Source of the DNA: a bacterium
GTDB lineage: Bacteria; Planctomycetota; UBA1135; GCA-002686595
Assembly (NCBI GenBank): GCA_024228395.1
Contig: JAAETM010000519.1
Span: 1-62,979, forward strand
DNA length: 62,979 bases
Direction of reading: 5' to 3'
Part shown: positions 17,744 to 26,519 of the stretch, one piece after another
How positions within the stretch are numbered: the first letter of the stretch is position 1
Layout of the letters: each line of letters starts with the position of its first letter
Position numbers and translations under genes: made by a program
Notes under the pieces: generated by a model
The model's input: the letters and a program-made list of their open reading frames with translations, nothing else
What the model was told of the DNA's origin: nothing
The model's database searches: none

Positions 17744-18678
17744 AGGCCACCACACATACGGAGCTGTACCGGAAGTACGACGAGCCGCTCCATCCTAGGC
17801 CCCCGGTAGAACGCATTCTGGCGTGGTCTGGGTTGCGGCAGTCCTTCCGTCAAAAACTGCGTACCGTGTTGACCTTCACCCCATCGATCATTGCGGCGCT
17901 GGCCGGTTGCATGACCGTGCACATGAGTTTCACATTGACGGAGCTTGCGAGCAGCATGGATAGCAGTGGCGGCCAAGTGGGCGAGACCATCGGTAGCGTG
18001 CTGGGGTCGGTGGCCGAGAACATCTACCGCTTCCTCCAGATCGAACAGTTCTTTGCGCTACTCACCGTCTCCTGGTTTGGATCCAGATTGATCGCCGATG
18101 ACCGCAAACTCTCCGCGAACTTGCTTTACTTCGCGCGCCCCATCACGCCGCTGCGATACATCATCGGAAAAATGGGGACCGCCTGCACTGTGGGCGTGCT
18201 CACGCTGTTGTTACCCACCTTGCTGATCTGCGCACAAGCTTCCTTCTCCTCGCCGGACTGGGTTTTCCTAACCGACAACTATGGGGTCATCGTTGCGGTA
18301 TTCGGCTATAGCGCGCTTTGGATCGTTGTGATGTCCAGTGTGGTGCTGGCCATTTCAAGCTGCTTCAAACGCAAGAGCCTGGCGCTCATGTGCATCTTCG
18401 TACTGGCCTTCATGATCGAAGGCATTTCGCAAGTGCTTATGCAGGCCCTGGACTCGACTCAATATGGGCTGCTCAGCCTGACGCACAATCTGCAAGCCAT
18501 CTCCCGCTGGCTGTTTCACGAAAGCAACCTGATCACCAACATGGTCCAGCAGACCAGTGGCATGAACAAGAACTTCGGCGACAACATTTCTGCCAACTTC
18601 ATGGCATTGGGTGCCATGACCTTGCTTTCCTGGATTGTCCTCTGGCGAAACGTGAAACGGATGGAGGTGGTTTCGTGA
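17740..18678 (+). CDS. ABC-2 type permease, first
   Basis: A 312-aa membrane protein with about six helices and an ABC-2 permease layout. A large external loop after helix 1 ends at a segment typical of these proteins (SRLIADDRKLSANLLYFARP). The start codon is TTG 17740, with a strong GGAGGTGA ribosome-binding site 6 bp upstream, overlapping the stop of the ATPase gene. It probably forms an exporter with the ATPase at 16766. Confidence 0.8.
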   Translation: MKATTHTELYRKYDEPLHPRPPVERILAWSGLRQSFRQKLRTVLTFTPSIIAALAGCMTVHMSFTLTELASSMDSSGGQVGETIGSVLGSVAENIYRFLQIEQFFALLTVSWFGSRLIADDRKLSANLLYFARPITPLRYIIGKMGTACTVGVLTLLLPTLLICAQASFSSPDWVFLTDNYGVIVAVFGYSALWIVVMSSVVLAISSCFKRKSLALMCIFVLAFMIEGISQVLMQALDSTQYGLLSLTHNLQAISRWLFHESNLITNMVQQTSGMNKNFGDNISANFMALGAMTLLSWIVLWRNVKRMEVVS

Positions 18679-19664
18679 GCGGCTCCGCGATCATTCGGGC
18701 CCAAAAGTTGGGCAGATGGTACGGCGAGGTTGTTGGCCTGTCCGAACTGGATGTGCTCTTCCGCCCCGGAATCACCGGCTTGCTTGGCCCCAACGGCGCC
18801 GGCAAGTCCACCCTCATGCGCCTCATCGTCGGCGAACTGAAACCATCCCGAGGGGGAATTTCGGTCTTGGGCATGCAGCCCTTTGCCAACCGCGCCCTGT
18901 ACCCCAAACTCGGATTCGCCCCGCAACAGGATGCTCTTTACGACGAAATGAGCGGGGTGGAGTTCGTCAGGCACCTGCTACGAATGGGTGGCTATTCCCG
19001 TAGCGAGGCCCGCACCATGGCGCGCTCCGCCATGGAGCAGGTGGGCCTGGCGGATGCCATGGATCGCAAATGCGGTCAGTACTCCAAGGGCATGCGTCAA
19101 CGCACGCGCCTCGCACAAGCGATTGCACACAACCCCGAGCTCTTGATCCTCGATGAACCCCTGACGGGCTTGGACCCGGTGGGCCGCCGGCACATCATGG
19201 CCCTGTTCCAGGGCCTAGCCGATTCAGGCAAGAGCTTGATCGTCTCCAGTCACGTCTTGCACGAGGTGCAAAGCTTGACCGACACCATCGTCCTGTTGCA
19301 CCGGGGTCGTTTGTTGGCCCAGGGCGATGTGGGCGAGATCCGTGGGCTCCTGTCGAGCCACCCCCGTGAGGTTCGATTGCAGGCCAGCGAGCCGCGCAAG
19401 CTTGCGTCCTTGTTGATCAATTGGCCGAGCGTCAAGAAGATCGAAGTCCTCGGTGAAGAGAAAAAAGTCCTCGACGAAGAGGAAGAAGACCTTGGTGAAG
19501 AGGAACAAGTCATCGGTGGAGGGGAACTGCGCATTTTCACCGAAGACCTGGAAGCATTTCATGCCCAATTGCCCGAGGCCATAGGCCAAGTACAACCCGG
19601 CCTTCGTTCTCTCGCAAGTTCCGACGCGGATCTGGAATCCGTCTTCGACTACCTCACCCAGTAA
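18675..19664 (+). CDS. ABC-2 exporter ATPase, second, with acidic repeat insertion
   Basis: About 329 aa, starting at GTG 18675 (GTGA overlap with the permease stop; GGAGGTGG upstream). Walker A GPNGAGKSTLMRL, signature YSKGMRQRTRLAQAI, Walker B LLILDEPLTGLDPVG and H-loop SSHVL are all intact. Near residues 255-282 there is a run of glutamates and aspartates (VLDEEEEDLGEEEQVIGGG) produced by short tandem DNA repeats. This insertion in the C-terminal domain is not expected for the family. Confidence 0.85.
   Translation: MSGSAIIRAQKLGRWYGEVVGLSELDVLFRPGITGLLGPNGAGKSTLMRLIVGELKPSRGGISVLGMQPFANRALYPKLGFAPQQDALYDEMSGVEFVRHLLRMGGYSRSEARTMARSAMEQVGLADAMDRKCGQYSKGMRQRTRLAQAIAHNPELLILDEPLTGLDPVGRRHIMALFQGLADSGKSLIVSSHVLHEVQSLTDTIVLLHRGRLLAQGDVGEIRGLLSSHPREVRLQASEPRKLASLLINWPSVKKIEVLGEEKKVLDEEEEDLGEEEQVIGGGELRIFTEDLEAFHAQLPEAIGQVQPGLRSLASSDADLESVFDYLTQ
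19441..19520 (+). repeat. Degenerate ~30-bp tandem repeat inside the second exporter ATPase gene
   Basis: Copies of a unit like gtcctcggtgaagag recur at 19447, 19468 (gtcctcgacgaagag) and 19489 (accttggtgaagagg). They encode the acidic segment of the ATPase. The length stays in frame. Confidence 0.55.
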
Positions 19665-19678
19665 GCAGGAGACCCACC

Positions 19679-20467
19679 ATGATTCGCGCCATCTCTAGTG
19701 TCTTGTTTTCGTTCCAGCACCATCTCTGGACGCTGTTGCGATCGAAGCGTGTCCTCTTCGTGTTGCTGTTGGTGACCGTGGCCCCCCTATTGGCCCACCT
19801 TGTCACCAACCCGCAGCGCCCCATGCGTGCCCTAGTGCCGGTATCACTGGTACTTACCCTTGGGATCCTAGCTCCCCTCACGGGCCTGCTCATGGGAGCG
19901 AGTGTGATCTCTGAGGACATTGAGTCAAAGACCCTCACCTACCTGATCACGCGACCGGTACCGCGTTGGTGCATGTTCCTCGGTCGCTGGATGGCGTGCA
20001 CCCTCATTGTCGGCGTCCTGCTCGGTCTCGCCACCTGGTGGATCGGCTACGACATACAGAGCATGACCCAGGGCGTGGAAGTGAAATCCAAGCACCAGAT
20101 TCCGGAGGGCTTTCCCCTGCGGTTTGTTGTGGCTGCCATGATCTCAGGCATCCTGTACACAACGATTGCCGCCGGGCTCTCCACGTTCATGAAACGGGCC
20201 ATGATCGCGGGCATCGCCTATGCCTTCGTCTTGGAAATGATCGTGGGAAACATGCCCGGATCCACCCAGCGGTTCTCGATGCAATACTACCTGCGCAACA
20301 TTGTCGTCGATGGCGATACGAGTGCTTTCCGTCGTTTTGGACCCGTGCAAATGATGGAGCTCATGCCCCCTGCAGATGCCTTGCTGCGCTTGGGAGTCGT
20401 ATGGGCCGTGCTCCTTTTCGGCGGTTGTTACATCGTTCAGCGCCGGCAATACCTGCTCTCTTCCTAA
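19679..20467 (+). CDS. ABC-2 type permease, second
   Basis: A 262-aa membrane protein with six helices. It has the ABC-2 segment SVISEDIESKTLTYLITRPVP, which closely parallels the ADDRKLSANLLYFARP segment of the first permease. It lies 14 bp after the second ATPase gene, behind an AGGAGA ribosome-binding site. The four genes 16766-20467 form a two-exporter or heteromeric exporter module. Substrate is unknown. Confidence 0.8.
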   Translation: MIRAISSVLFSFQHHLWTLLRSKRVLFVLLLVTVAPLLAHLVTNPQRPMRALVPVSLVLTLGILAPLTGLLMGASVISEDIESKTLTYLITRPVPRWCMFLGRWMACTLIVGVLLGLATWWIGYDIQSMTQGVEVKSKHQIPEGFPLRFVVAAMISGILYTTIAAGLSTFMKRAMIAGIAYAFVLEMIVGNMPGSTQRFSMQYYLRNIVVDGDTSAFRRFGPVQMMELMPPADALLRLGVVWAVLLFGGCYIVQRRQYLLSS

Positions 20468-20514
20468 TGGGCCGCCCGGGTTTCGCCCGTTTGTAAACGT
20501 GCTGCTAGGGCGAA

Positions 20515-20622
20515 GCTCCAGGGGTCTCCTAATGTGGACATTCGGAGAAGACACCCTGTCCCACCGATGCGGCAGCGGGGTGACCCTGCGCGGGGACAAC
20601 CGGGGTTCCAGCCCCCTGGAGC
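20515..20622. ncRNA. Candidate structured RNA or DNA element closed by a 10-bp stem
   Basis: GCTCCAGGGG at 20515-20524 is perfectly complementary to CCCCTGGAGC at 20613-20622. Inside it a hairpin at 20525-20548 pairs TCTCC with GGAGA and AATGT with ACATT. A second helix pairs TGTCCC (20557-20562) with GGGACA (20593-20598). A third mini-hairpin, GGGG/CCCC (20602-20605 with 20612-20615), competes with the closing stem. Two of the helices would be alternative states, as in a switch. I cannot assign it to a known RNA family: it is not tRNA-Sec, SRP RNA or a recognisable riboswitch. The strand is unknown. Confidence 0.5.
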
Positions 20623-20627
20623 CCGCT

Positions 20628-20643
20628 TGGCACGGCGTGTGCA
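20628..20643 (+). promoter_or_regulatory. Candidate sigma-54 (-24/-12) promoter
   Basis: TGGCACG at 20628-20634, then GCGT, then GTGCA at 20639-20643. The -24 half is perfect, and GG (20629-20630) to GC (20641-20642) has the canonical 10-bp gap. One mismatch: GTGC for TTGC. It lies 69 bp upstream of the secreted-protein gene at 20712. rpoN and two sigma-54 activators occur in the window. Confidence 0.5.
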
Positions 20644-20711
20644 TAGCTATGGGTACCGAGTTGGACTTCTTGTAAGTCCCTCACCTAACCCCAATAAAGA
20701 AGGACCACACC

Positions 20712-21137
20712 ATGCAGTTCTCCCTAACCCGCCTCGCCTTGCCCGCAGTTTTTGCCCTCAGCATGTTGGCACCCTCCGCCACCGCCAACCCGGGGAAAGT
20801 GGACTTGGGAATCAGCTTCAGCAACCGCGGGGGCTTGGATGTGCGCATCGGCTCTTCCCGTTATTCCCGCACCCGTCGCAGGACCTCCCGCATCACCCCT
20901 TCCCGGGGCTACTGGAAAACCATCACGGAACAGGTCTGGGTTCCCGGCTGCAGCCACCGAGAGTGGGTCCCGGCTTGCTATGAAACGATCTACGACTCCC
21001 GAGGGAACGCACACAAGGTTCTGGTCCAGGAAGGCCACTACCGCACCGTGCAGGACCCCGGTCACTACGAGACGCGCACCCGCCGGATCTGGGTACCCGC
21101 CAGGCGTCGCATCACCCCGGGCAGACGTTGCCGCTAG
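20712..21137 (+). CDS. Small secreted basic protein with YRTVQDPGHYETRT-type repeats
   Basis: A 141-aa protein with a clear signal peptide (residues 1-25, ending ATA). The mature protein is rich in Arg and Tyr. It has two similar segments of the form W.TITEQVWVPGC and YRTVQDPGHYETRTRRIWVP, seen in a family of secreted proteins of unknown function. A good AAGAAGGA ribosome-binding site lies 7 bp before ATG. Expression may depend on the sigma-54-type promoter at 20628. Confidence 0.7.
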   Translation: MQFSLTRLALPAVFALSMLAPSATANPGKVDLGISFSNRGGLDVRIGSSRYSRTRRRTSRITPSRGYWKTITEQVWVPGCSHREWVPACYETIYDSRGNAHKVLVQEGHYRTVQDPGHYETRTRRIWVPARRRITPGRRCR

Positions 21138-21167
21138 CCAGCGGACCCAACCAAATCCTCAATAGTC

Positions 21168-21428
21168 TCACCCGCCCGACAAGGCCGCCACGATGTGAAT
21201 GGACGTCGTGGCGGTCACTTTCGTTGTGAGGTCCTGGGTGCACACCTCGTTCACGAAAATACGCATGTGGGGGCGCAGCCTGCCGACCTCGTCGACCATG
21301 CGGAAGTGGATACCGGGAAACTGCCTCTCCAGACTTGCCAATACCTGCGCGACGGTTTTGCCGTCGGCTTCGACCTCAGCTTGCCCACCGGAATAGGAAT
21401 GCAGAGGGGAAGGCAAAAGGACTCTCAT
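21168..21428 (-). CDS. MoaD/ThiS-like ubiquitin-fold protein
   Basis: An 86-aa protein with a beta-grasp pattern, DGKTVAQVLASLERQFPG then RPHMRIFVNEV, and a C-terminal SGG as needed for adenylation or thiocarboxylation. It overlaps the upstream gene (21425-22600) by an ATGA junction, so both should be made together. The pairing of a MoaD-like protein with a BNR-repeat protein is one I recognise from several genomes. Its role (sulfur carrier or protein modifier) is not established. Confidence 0.75.
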   Translation of the reverse strand: MRVLLPSPLHSYSGGQAEVEADGKTVAQVLASLERQFPGIHFRMVDEVGRLRPHMRIFVNEVCTQDLTTKVTATTSIHIVAALSGG

Positions 21429-22600
21429 CCGCGCACGCCGGCCACTTCCACGGAATACACATGGGGCAGGTTGCGCATGACCAGACGCCAGCTTCGTCCA
21501 CCGTTGATGGAGCCCCAAATTTCCCCGTTGGTAGTACCCAGATAAATGCCCAGCGGGTCGTGGGCGTCGTGGGCCATGCATTGGCGTTTGACGGTCCAAT
21601 AGGCATGCTCGGAGGGAAAACCCCGGTCCTGACACTTCCACGAAGCTCCAGCGTCAGTGGTGTGATGGACACTGGTGCGGCCACCGGGGCTGGTGCGGCT
21701 CCACACATCGCTGGCGTCCATGGGGAACACCCAAGCGCTGTCGGGGTCGAACGGGCTGACCACGATCGGAAAGCCAATGTCCCCCACACCCTTGGGCATA
21801 TTCTTTCCGACACGGATCCATTCTCCCTCCTCGCGATCCATGCGGTAAATGCCGCAGTGGTTCTGCTGCCACAATCGATCGGGGTTGGTTCCCGCTAGCA
21901 CCAGGTGGTGCGGATCATGGCCAAATTCCGGGTCCTTTGAGGGCAGGAAATCAGCGGCGCAGCCCCTGTTCAACGGTTGCCAGCTGCGACCTTGATTGGT
22001 CGTTTCAAAAACTCCGCCACTGGACATGGCGATGTACATGTGGTTGCTATCCCGGGGATCGACGCAAATGGAGTGCAGCTTGGGACCGTCGGGCGTACCG
22101 TCCTTGTCGCCACCGGTCCACTCATCCAACATCGCATTGGAGTTGAAGCCTGCCACCGGTTTCCATGTGCGCCCACCATTGCGGCTCTTGAATAGACCCT
22201 GGGGCGACGTGCCCGCGTACCAGACATCCGTGTCCCCATCATTGCCGGGGGCCAGCCAGAAGGTGTGGTTGACCGTTCGTTGGGCCAAACCATCGGGCGC
22301 GGGATCGAAAGCGGGGGGCGACTTGGCCTCTTTGAAGTTCTTCCCGCCGTCCGTGGAGCGGAAGAGGGTCGGGCCCAGGTGCCCGGTGCGGGCCGCGATC
22401 AGGGTCACGTTGGCATCGCGGGGGTCCTGAACCACATGATGCACCGTGTGGCCAAGCTGCCAGACCTTGTCGATTTTCCAGGTCTTGCGCTCCTTGTCAC
22501 TCTTGATGCGAAAGGCCCCCTTGCGGGTACCAATCAAGAGTCGAACCGCCCCACGCTTAGGGCGAGGGACACGTAATTTGTGCTTGGGACCGGAGCTCAT
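21425..22600 (-). CDS. BNR/sialidase-like beta-propeller protein
   Basis: About 391 aa with repeated Asp-box/BNR motifs (STDGGKNF, SRNGGRTW, TTDAGASW, SINGGRSW), which build a beta propeller. The sialidase catalytic residues are not evident, and no signal peptide is seen before MSSGPKHKLRVPRPK, so it may be cytoplasmic. The start at ATG 22600 leaves a basic N-terminus. It is translationally coupled to the MoaD-like gene. Confidence 0.72.
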   Translation of the reverse strand: MSSGPKHKLRVPRPKRGAVRLLIGTRKGAFRIKSDKERKTWKIDKVWQLGHTVHHVVQDPRDANVTLIAARTGHLGPTLFRSTDGGKNFKEAKSPPAFDPAPDGLAQRTVNHTFWLAPGNDGDTDVWYAGTSPQGLFKSRNGGRTWKPVAGFNSNAMLDEWTGGDKDGTPDGPKLHSICVDPRDSNHMYIAMSSGGVFETTNQGRSWQPLNRGCAADFLPSKDPEFGHDPHHLVLAGTNPDRLWQQNHCGIYRMDREEGEWIRVGKNMPKGVGDIGFPIVVSPFDPDSAWVFPMDASDVWSRTSPGGRTSVHHTTDAGASWKCQDRGFPSEHAYWTVKRQCMAHDAHDPLGIYLGTTNGEIWGSINGGRSWRLVMRNLPHVYSVEVAGVRG

Positions 22601-22771
22601 GGCCACGATCCTATCCCGTAGGCGCCATTCCTGCCACATTCAGGACGGTGGCAAAACCCCGGATAGCCCCCCCCAAGGGGCGCAGCGCGTTCCTCATTTG
22701 GGACAGACCGCGCCCCAAACCTGCAGGAGAATCCCCCAGCACCCGATCCATACGGGAAGCCACCCGATCCC

Positions 22772-24430
22772 ATGACTCCCATCGTATCCAAAAACCTCCA
22801 GGCGCTAGCAAGCGTTCAAGCCTCCCTCCACGAACGCATCCATTGGCCCGTGGAGGGTGACCATTTAGGCCAATCTCCAGCCGGGGAATGGACCCTTACC
22901 CACCGGGGCACCCGGGTTCCTGCCATGCTGACCGATCAGGAGATCCAGCGCGCGTGCGAGGGTGTGGGCCCAGAGAGCCGTTCCACAATCTTCTTGTTCG
23001 GCGTAGGGTTGGGTGAATTGCTGAAAGCCCTGCTGGAACGGGCCCCCCAGGCGACCGTCATCGCCTGGGAAAGAGACCCTTGGCTACTCCGCCAGGCGCT
23101 CACCTTGCACGACTGGGTTCACCCATTGATCGAGAACCGGTTGCGCTTTGCTCTCAATGCGGACCTGGGTCCACTGGTCCAATCCGGCCTGGGAAAAGAT
23201 GTGGTGTTTCATCCACTGCTCTCGCGTATGTATGCCAACGAGTTCACACTCGTGCACGATGGCGTCAAGAGCAACAGGGTCCTGGTATGCTGCGGCAGCC
23301 TCTTCGTAGATCCACTGGCCAGTGCATTGCGGAAAGAGGGTTTTTCGGTCCTGTCCTTGGATTCAGAGCGCATCTCCGAAGAAGAAACAAATCAGGTCAT
23401 TCAAACCTGGAATCCGGCGCTGTTGATCGGGATCAACCATAAAAATGGTCTGGCCGAATTTTGCGAAGAGCGCGGGGTTCACAGTATTTTTTGGGAGATC
23501 GATCCGGCGCTCAACGAACCGGATGCCCTTAGGTTGCATACCCCCCACTCCCACATATTCACCTATCGCAAGGGCAGCATGGCTGCTTTCGAGAGGGCGG
23601 GCTTTCCCAATGTTTCCTACCTGCCCCTCGCTGCGGATGAAATCAAATGCAAACCCCAGCTCCTAACATCGGATCAGCAGATTCGTTATGGAGCGAAGGT
23701 CTCTTTTGTGGGCACAAGCCTCTTGCAGAACCTCGAGGAGTTCCAGCAGGCCTTTTCTAGACAGCACCAAGCTTGGCAAGGAACCGGAGCAGACCAGTGC
23801 GGAGGACTCATGCAAGAGGTCGTCCGCCGGCAGCAAGCTGATCTATCCCACTATTCCATTCCCGAGCACCTCGACGCACTCTGCCCGGGCTTCCGGCTAC
23901 ATTGCAAGCAGCAAGCCCAGATCGATCCTGCGCTCTACCTGGCGGAGATTTCCGGCTCCGAAAAGAGGCTGAACTACATGGCCGCCCTTGCACCCCACGA
24001 ACCGGTCGCATGGGGAGATGAAGGCTGGCGAAAAGTCGAACCGCATGGCGTGCGCTACATGGGTCCCGCCCTACACAATACAGAGCTGCCGCTCATCTAC
24101 TGCGGATCGACGATCAATGTGGACATTGGCCGCTTGTACCAGAACGACATTGTCACCATGCGCGTTTTCGACATCCTGGCCTGTGGCGGGTTTGTACTCG
24201 CTGAGCATTCAGAGGCCTTGAGCGACCTTTTCGAAATCGGTGTGGAGGTGGAGAGCTACCGCACCTTGGGCGAATTGACGAGCAAGGTAGAGTACTTCCT
24301 GGAGCACCCCGAAGAGGCGCGCACCATTGCACAACGCGGACGCGAATCGGTCCTACAGCGGCACACGATACGCGGCCGAGTGGCGCACATGCTGGATGCG
24401 GTCTCGGCCGCCAGCACCATGGCCGCCTAG
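22772..24430 (+). CDS. CgeB-like glycosyltransferase
   Basis: A 552-aa cytoplasmic protein. The N-terminal ~200 residues include IFLFGVGLGELLKALLERAP, resembling the DUF115/Maf-type Rossmann segment. The C-terminal half matches CgeB/Glyco_trans_1_2 proteins (STINVDIGRLYQNDIVTMRV, DILACGGFVLAEHSEALSDLF, REYFLEHPEEA-like helix). It probably transfers a sugar to a surface or spore-coat-like acceptor. It is a single gene followed by a strong bidirectional terminator. Confidence 0.68.
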   Translation: MTPIVSKNLQALASVQASLHERIHWPVEGDHLGQSPAGEWTLTHRGTRVPAMLTDQEIQRACEGVGPESRSTIFLFGVGLGELLKALLERAPQATVIAWERDPWLLRQALTLHDWVHPLIENRLRFALNADLGPLVQSGLGKDVVFHPLLSRMYANEFTLVHDGVKSNRVLVCCGSLFVDPLASALRKEGFSVLSLDSERISEEETNQVIQTWNPALLIGINHKNGLAEFCEERGVHSIFWEIDPALNEPDALRLHTPHSHIFTYRKGSMAAFERAGFPNVSYLPLAADEIKCKPQLLTSDQQIRYGAKVSFVGTSLLQNLEEFQQAFSRQHQAWQGTGADQCGGLMQEVVRRQQADLSHYSIPEHLDALCPGFRLHCKQQAQIDPALYLAEISGSEKRLNYMAALAPHEPVAWGDEGWRKVEPHGVRYMGPALHNTELPLIYCGSTINVDIGRLYQNDIVTMRVFDILACGGFVLAEHSEALSDLFEIGVEVESYRTLGELTSKVEYFLEHPEEARTIAQRGRESVLQRHTIRGRVAHMLDAVSAASTMAA

Positions 24431-24438
24431 CCCCTCCA

Positions 24439-24483
24439 GCGGAAAAGCCCTTTAGACCAAGAGGTCCAAAGGGCTTTTCCGCT
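24439..24483. terminator. Bidirectional terminator between convergent genes
   Basis: AGCGGAAAAGCCCTTTAGACC (21 bp stem arm from 24439) pairs perfectly with GGTCCAAAGGGCTTTTCCGCT, around an AAGA loop. The A and T tracts within the arms make it usable from both sides. It lies between the glycosyltransferase gene (stop 24430) and htpG (stop 24506). Confidence 0.85.
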
Positions 24484-24505
24484 TCGAATAGAGGAGGCTT
24501 TTTCC

Positions 24506-26431
24506 TTAGCCCTTCAAGGAGGCCACCATCAACTCGGTCAGCAGTTTCTGGAATTGCGCCGGGTTCTTCGGAACACCACCCTCGCGCATCATCGCCCCGT
24601 CGAAGAGTAGTTCAGAGAACTCTTGCACACGCGGCGAACCGGCGTCCACTGCGTGGAGTTTTTGTAGGCCCTGGACCAAGGGATGGTCGGGGTTGAGTTC
24701 CAAAATGCGCAAGGGATCGGGGACATCCTGGCCGGCGTGACGCATCATGCGCACTTGATGCGCACTCATTCCGCCTTCAGCCTCGACGAGCACCGCCGGA
24801 CTTTCAGCCAAACGGCTAGAAAAGCGCACCTCGCTCACAGAGCCAGACATGCTCTCTTGCATGGTCTTCAACAGGTCGCCTGCGGCTTCCTGCTTCTCTT
24901 CCAGGTCCTTCTTCTCCTCTTCACTCTCCAGGTTCAGGTCGCCTTTGTCCAAGCGCTGGATCGGCGTTCCGTCATACTCGGTCAAACGTTCCAGAACCCA
25001 TTCGTCCACGGGGTCGGTCAGGAACAACACGTCCCATCCCTTGGCGCGCATGCCTTCGAGGTGGGCTGAAGCTTCCACGGTCGCGCGGTCGGGACCTGTG
25101 AGCACATAGATCGCCTCTTGCCCTTCCGGCATGGCGGACTTGTAGCCAGCCAAGGTAGTGTACTCGTAATCCCCGGCCCCCTCGAACAGGCAGAGCTCTG
25201 CCAGCGACTCCTGCTTGTCGGGTGCGTAATAGAGACCTTCCTTGATGACCCAGCCGAAGTTCTTCCAGAAGACCATGTACTTCTCGCGCTCCTTCTCGAG
25301 CATTTTGCCCATGGTGTCCATGATCTTGCGAACCAGGCTTTTTTGGATCTGCTCCACACGGCGATTGCTCTGCAGAGTTTCACGGCTCACGTTGAGGGGC
25401 AGGTCGGCCGTTTCCACGACGCCCTGCACGAAGCGCAACCACACGGGCAGGAGCTCTTCGCACTCTTTCTGCACCATGACCCGGCGCACGTACAGACTGA
25501 CCTTGCTCTTGGGGGCCGCACCATCGCCAAAGTTCATGGGCTTCTGTCCGGGCAAGAACAAGAGTGCCGTGAACTCCAACGCACCTTCTGCGTTGAAGTG
25601 GATCGTCTCCAGGGGCGGCGACCAGTCGTGGGCCTGATGACGGTAAAACTCAGCGTACTCCTCATCCGTCACGTCGGACTTGGATCGGCTCCATAGGGGT
25701 TTCATGGAGTTCAAGGTTTCCATGCTGGAGACCATCTCGGTCTCGCCCTCGATCTCCTTACCATCGCTATCCAGCTTGGGTTCGGATCGTTCGACTTCCA
25801 TCTGAACCGGGTACTCAACAAAGTCTGAGTAGCGGGACACGATGCCACGCAGGATGTGTTCCTGGGTGTAATCCGATTGTCCTTCTTCCGATTCCGTTAG
25901 GTGCAGAGTGATCATCGTCCCACGGGACAAGCCGTCCACTTCTTCGATGGTATATTCTCCCTTACCATCGCTTTGCCAACGCAGTCCTTTGTCGGTTCCC
26001 ACTTTACACGTTTCGACCGTGACCTGGTCAGCCACCATGAAAGCGGAGTAAAAACCGACACCAAAGCGGCCGATAAGCTCGGGCCCTTCGCCGCCTTCTT
26101 TGAGCGCATCCAAGAACTTGCGGGTACCGGAACTCGCGACCTTGCCGAGGTTTTCAGTCAGGTCGCCATAGTCCATACCGATTCCGTTGTCGGCGATAGT
26201 CAGGGTGCGTGTTTCGGCATTCGCGTCGAGTGCAACCCCCAGCGCTTCCCCTTCGGGCAGCCACTCTGGCTTGGTAAGTGCTTCGAAACGCAACTTGTCA
26301 AGGGCGTCGCTCGCGTTGCTGATCAGCTCGCGCAGGAAAATATCCCGGTCCTTGTACAAGGAATGGATCACCAGGGAAAGGACCTCTTGGACCTCTGCTT
26401 GGAAGGCGTGGGATTCTACTTTTTGAGTCAT
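24506..26431 (-). CDS. htpG: Chaperone HtpG (Hsp90)
   Basis: A 641-aa protein with the N-terminal GHKL ATPase motifs (ELISNASDALDKLRFEAL, ADNGIGM, GRFGVGFYSAFMVAD), the middle domain (YVRRVMVQKECEELLPVWLRF, LPLNVSRETLQ) and the C-terminal dimerisation domain with LELNPDHP. Length and motifs fit a full, active HtpG. It probably acts on cytosolic client proteins in heat or oxidative stress. Start ATG 26431 has family-typical residues; the divergent promoter region with the matrixin gene is 236 bp. Confidence 0.95.
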   Translation of the reverse strand: MTQKVESHAFQAEVQEVLSLVIHSLYKDRDIFLRELISNASDALDKLRFEALTKPEWLPEGEALGVALDANAETRTLTIADNGIGMDYGDLTENLGKVASSGTRKFLDALKEGGEGPELIGRFGVGFYSAFMVADQVTVETCKVGTDKGLRWQSDGKGEYTIEEVDGLSRGTMITLHLTESEEGQSDYTQEHILRGIVSRYSDFVEYPVQMEVERSEPKLDSDGKEIEGETEMVSSMETLNSMKPLWSRSKSDVTDEEYAEFYRHQAHDWSPPLETIHFNAEGALEFTALLFLPGQKPMNFGDGAAPKSKVSLYVRRVMVQKECEELLPVWLRFVQGVVETADLPLNVSRETLQSNRRVEQIQKSLVRKIMDTMGKMLEKEREKYMVFWKNFGWVIKEGLYYAPDKQESLAELCLFEGAGDYEYTTLAGYKSAMPEGQEAIYVLTGPDRATVEASAHLEGMRAKGWDVLFLTDPVDEWVLERLTEYDGTPIQRLDKGDLNLESEEEKKDLEEKQEAAGDLLKTMQESMSGSVSEVRFSSRLAESPAVLVEAEGGMSAHQVRMMRHAGQDVPDPLRILELNPDHPLVQGLQKLHAVDAGSPRVQEFSELLFDGAMMREGGVPKNPAQFQKLLTELMVASLKG

Positions 26432-26519
26432 TGTTTTCGCCGGGTGGCTCGGTTCTGGGGACGCCCTTGCGGGCCATCGAATCTGATTCTCTACGAACTT
26501 GGGCGGCTATTTTGCGTCC

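Noticed and set aside
18318..18674. Upstream extension of the second exporter ATPase
   Set aside because: The open frame extends into the permease gene, but GTG 18675 with GGAGGTGG and a GTGA overlap gives a family-length protein.
20515..20622. tRNA-Sec or another tRNA in the structured element
   Set aside because: The closing stem and a TTC-containing arm look tRNA-like, but no cloverleaf with TCA anticodon arm and no CCA end can be drawn.
20515..20622. Cobalamin or other known riboswitch
   Set aside because: I searched both strands by eye for the core sequences of the common classes and found no convincing match.
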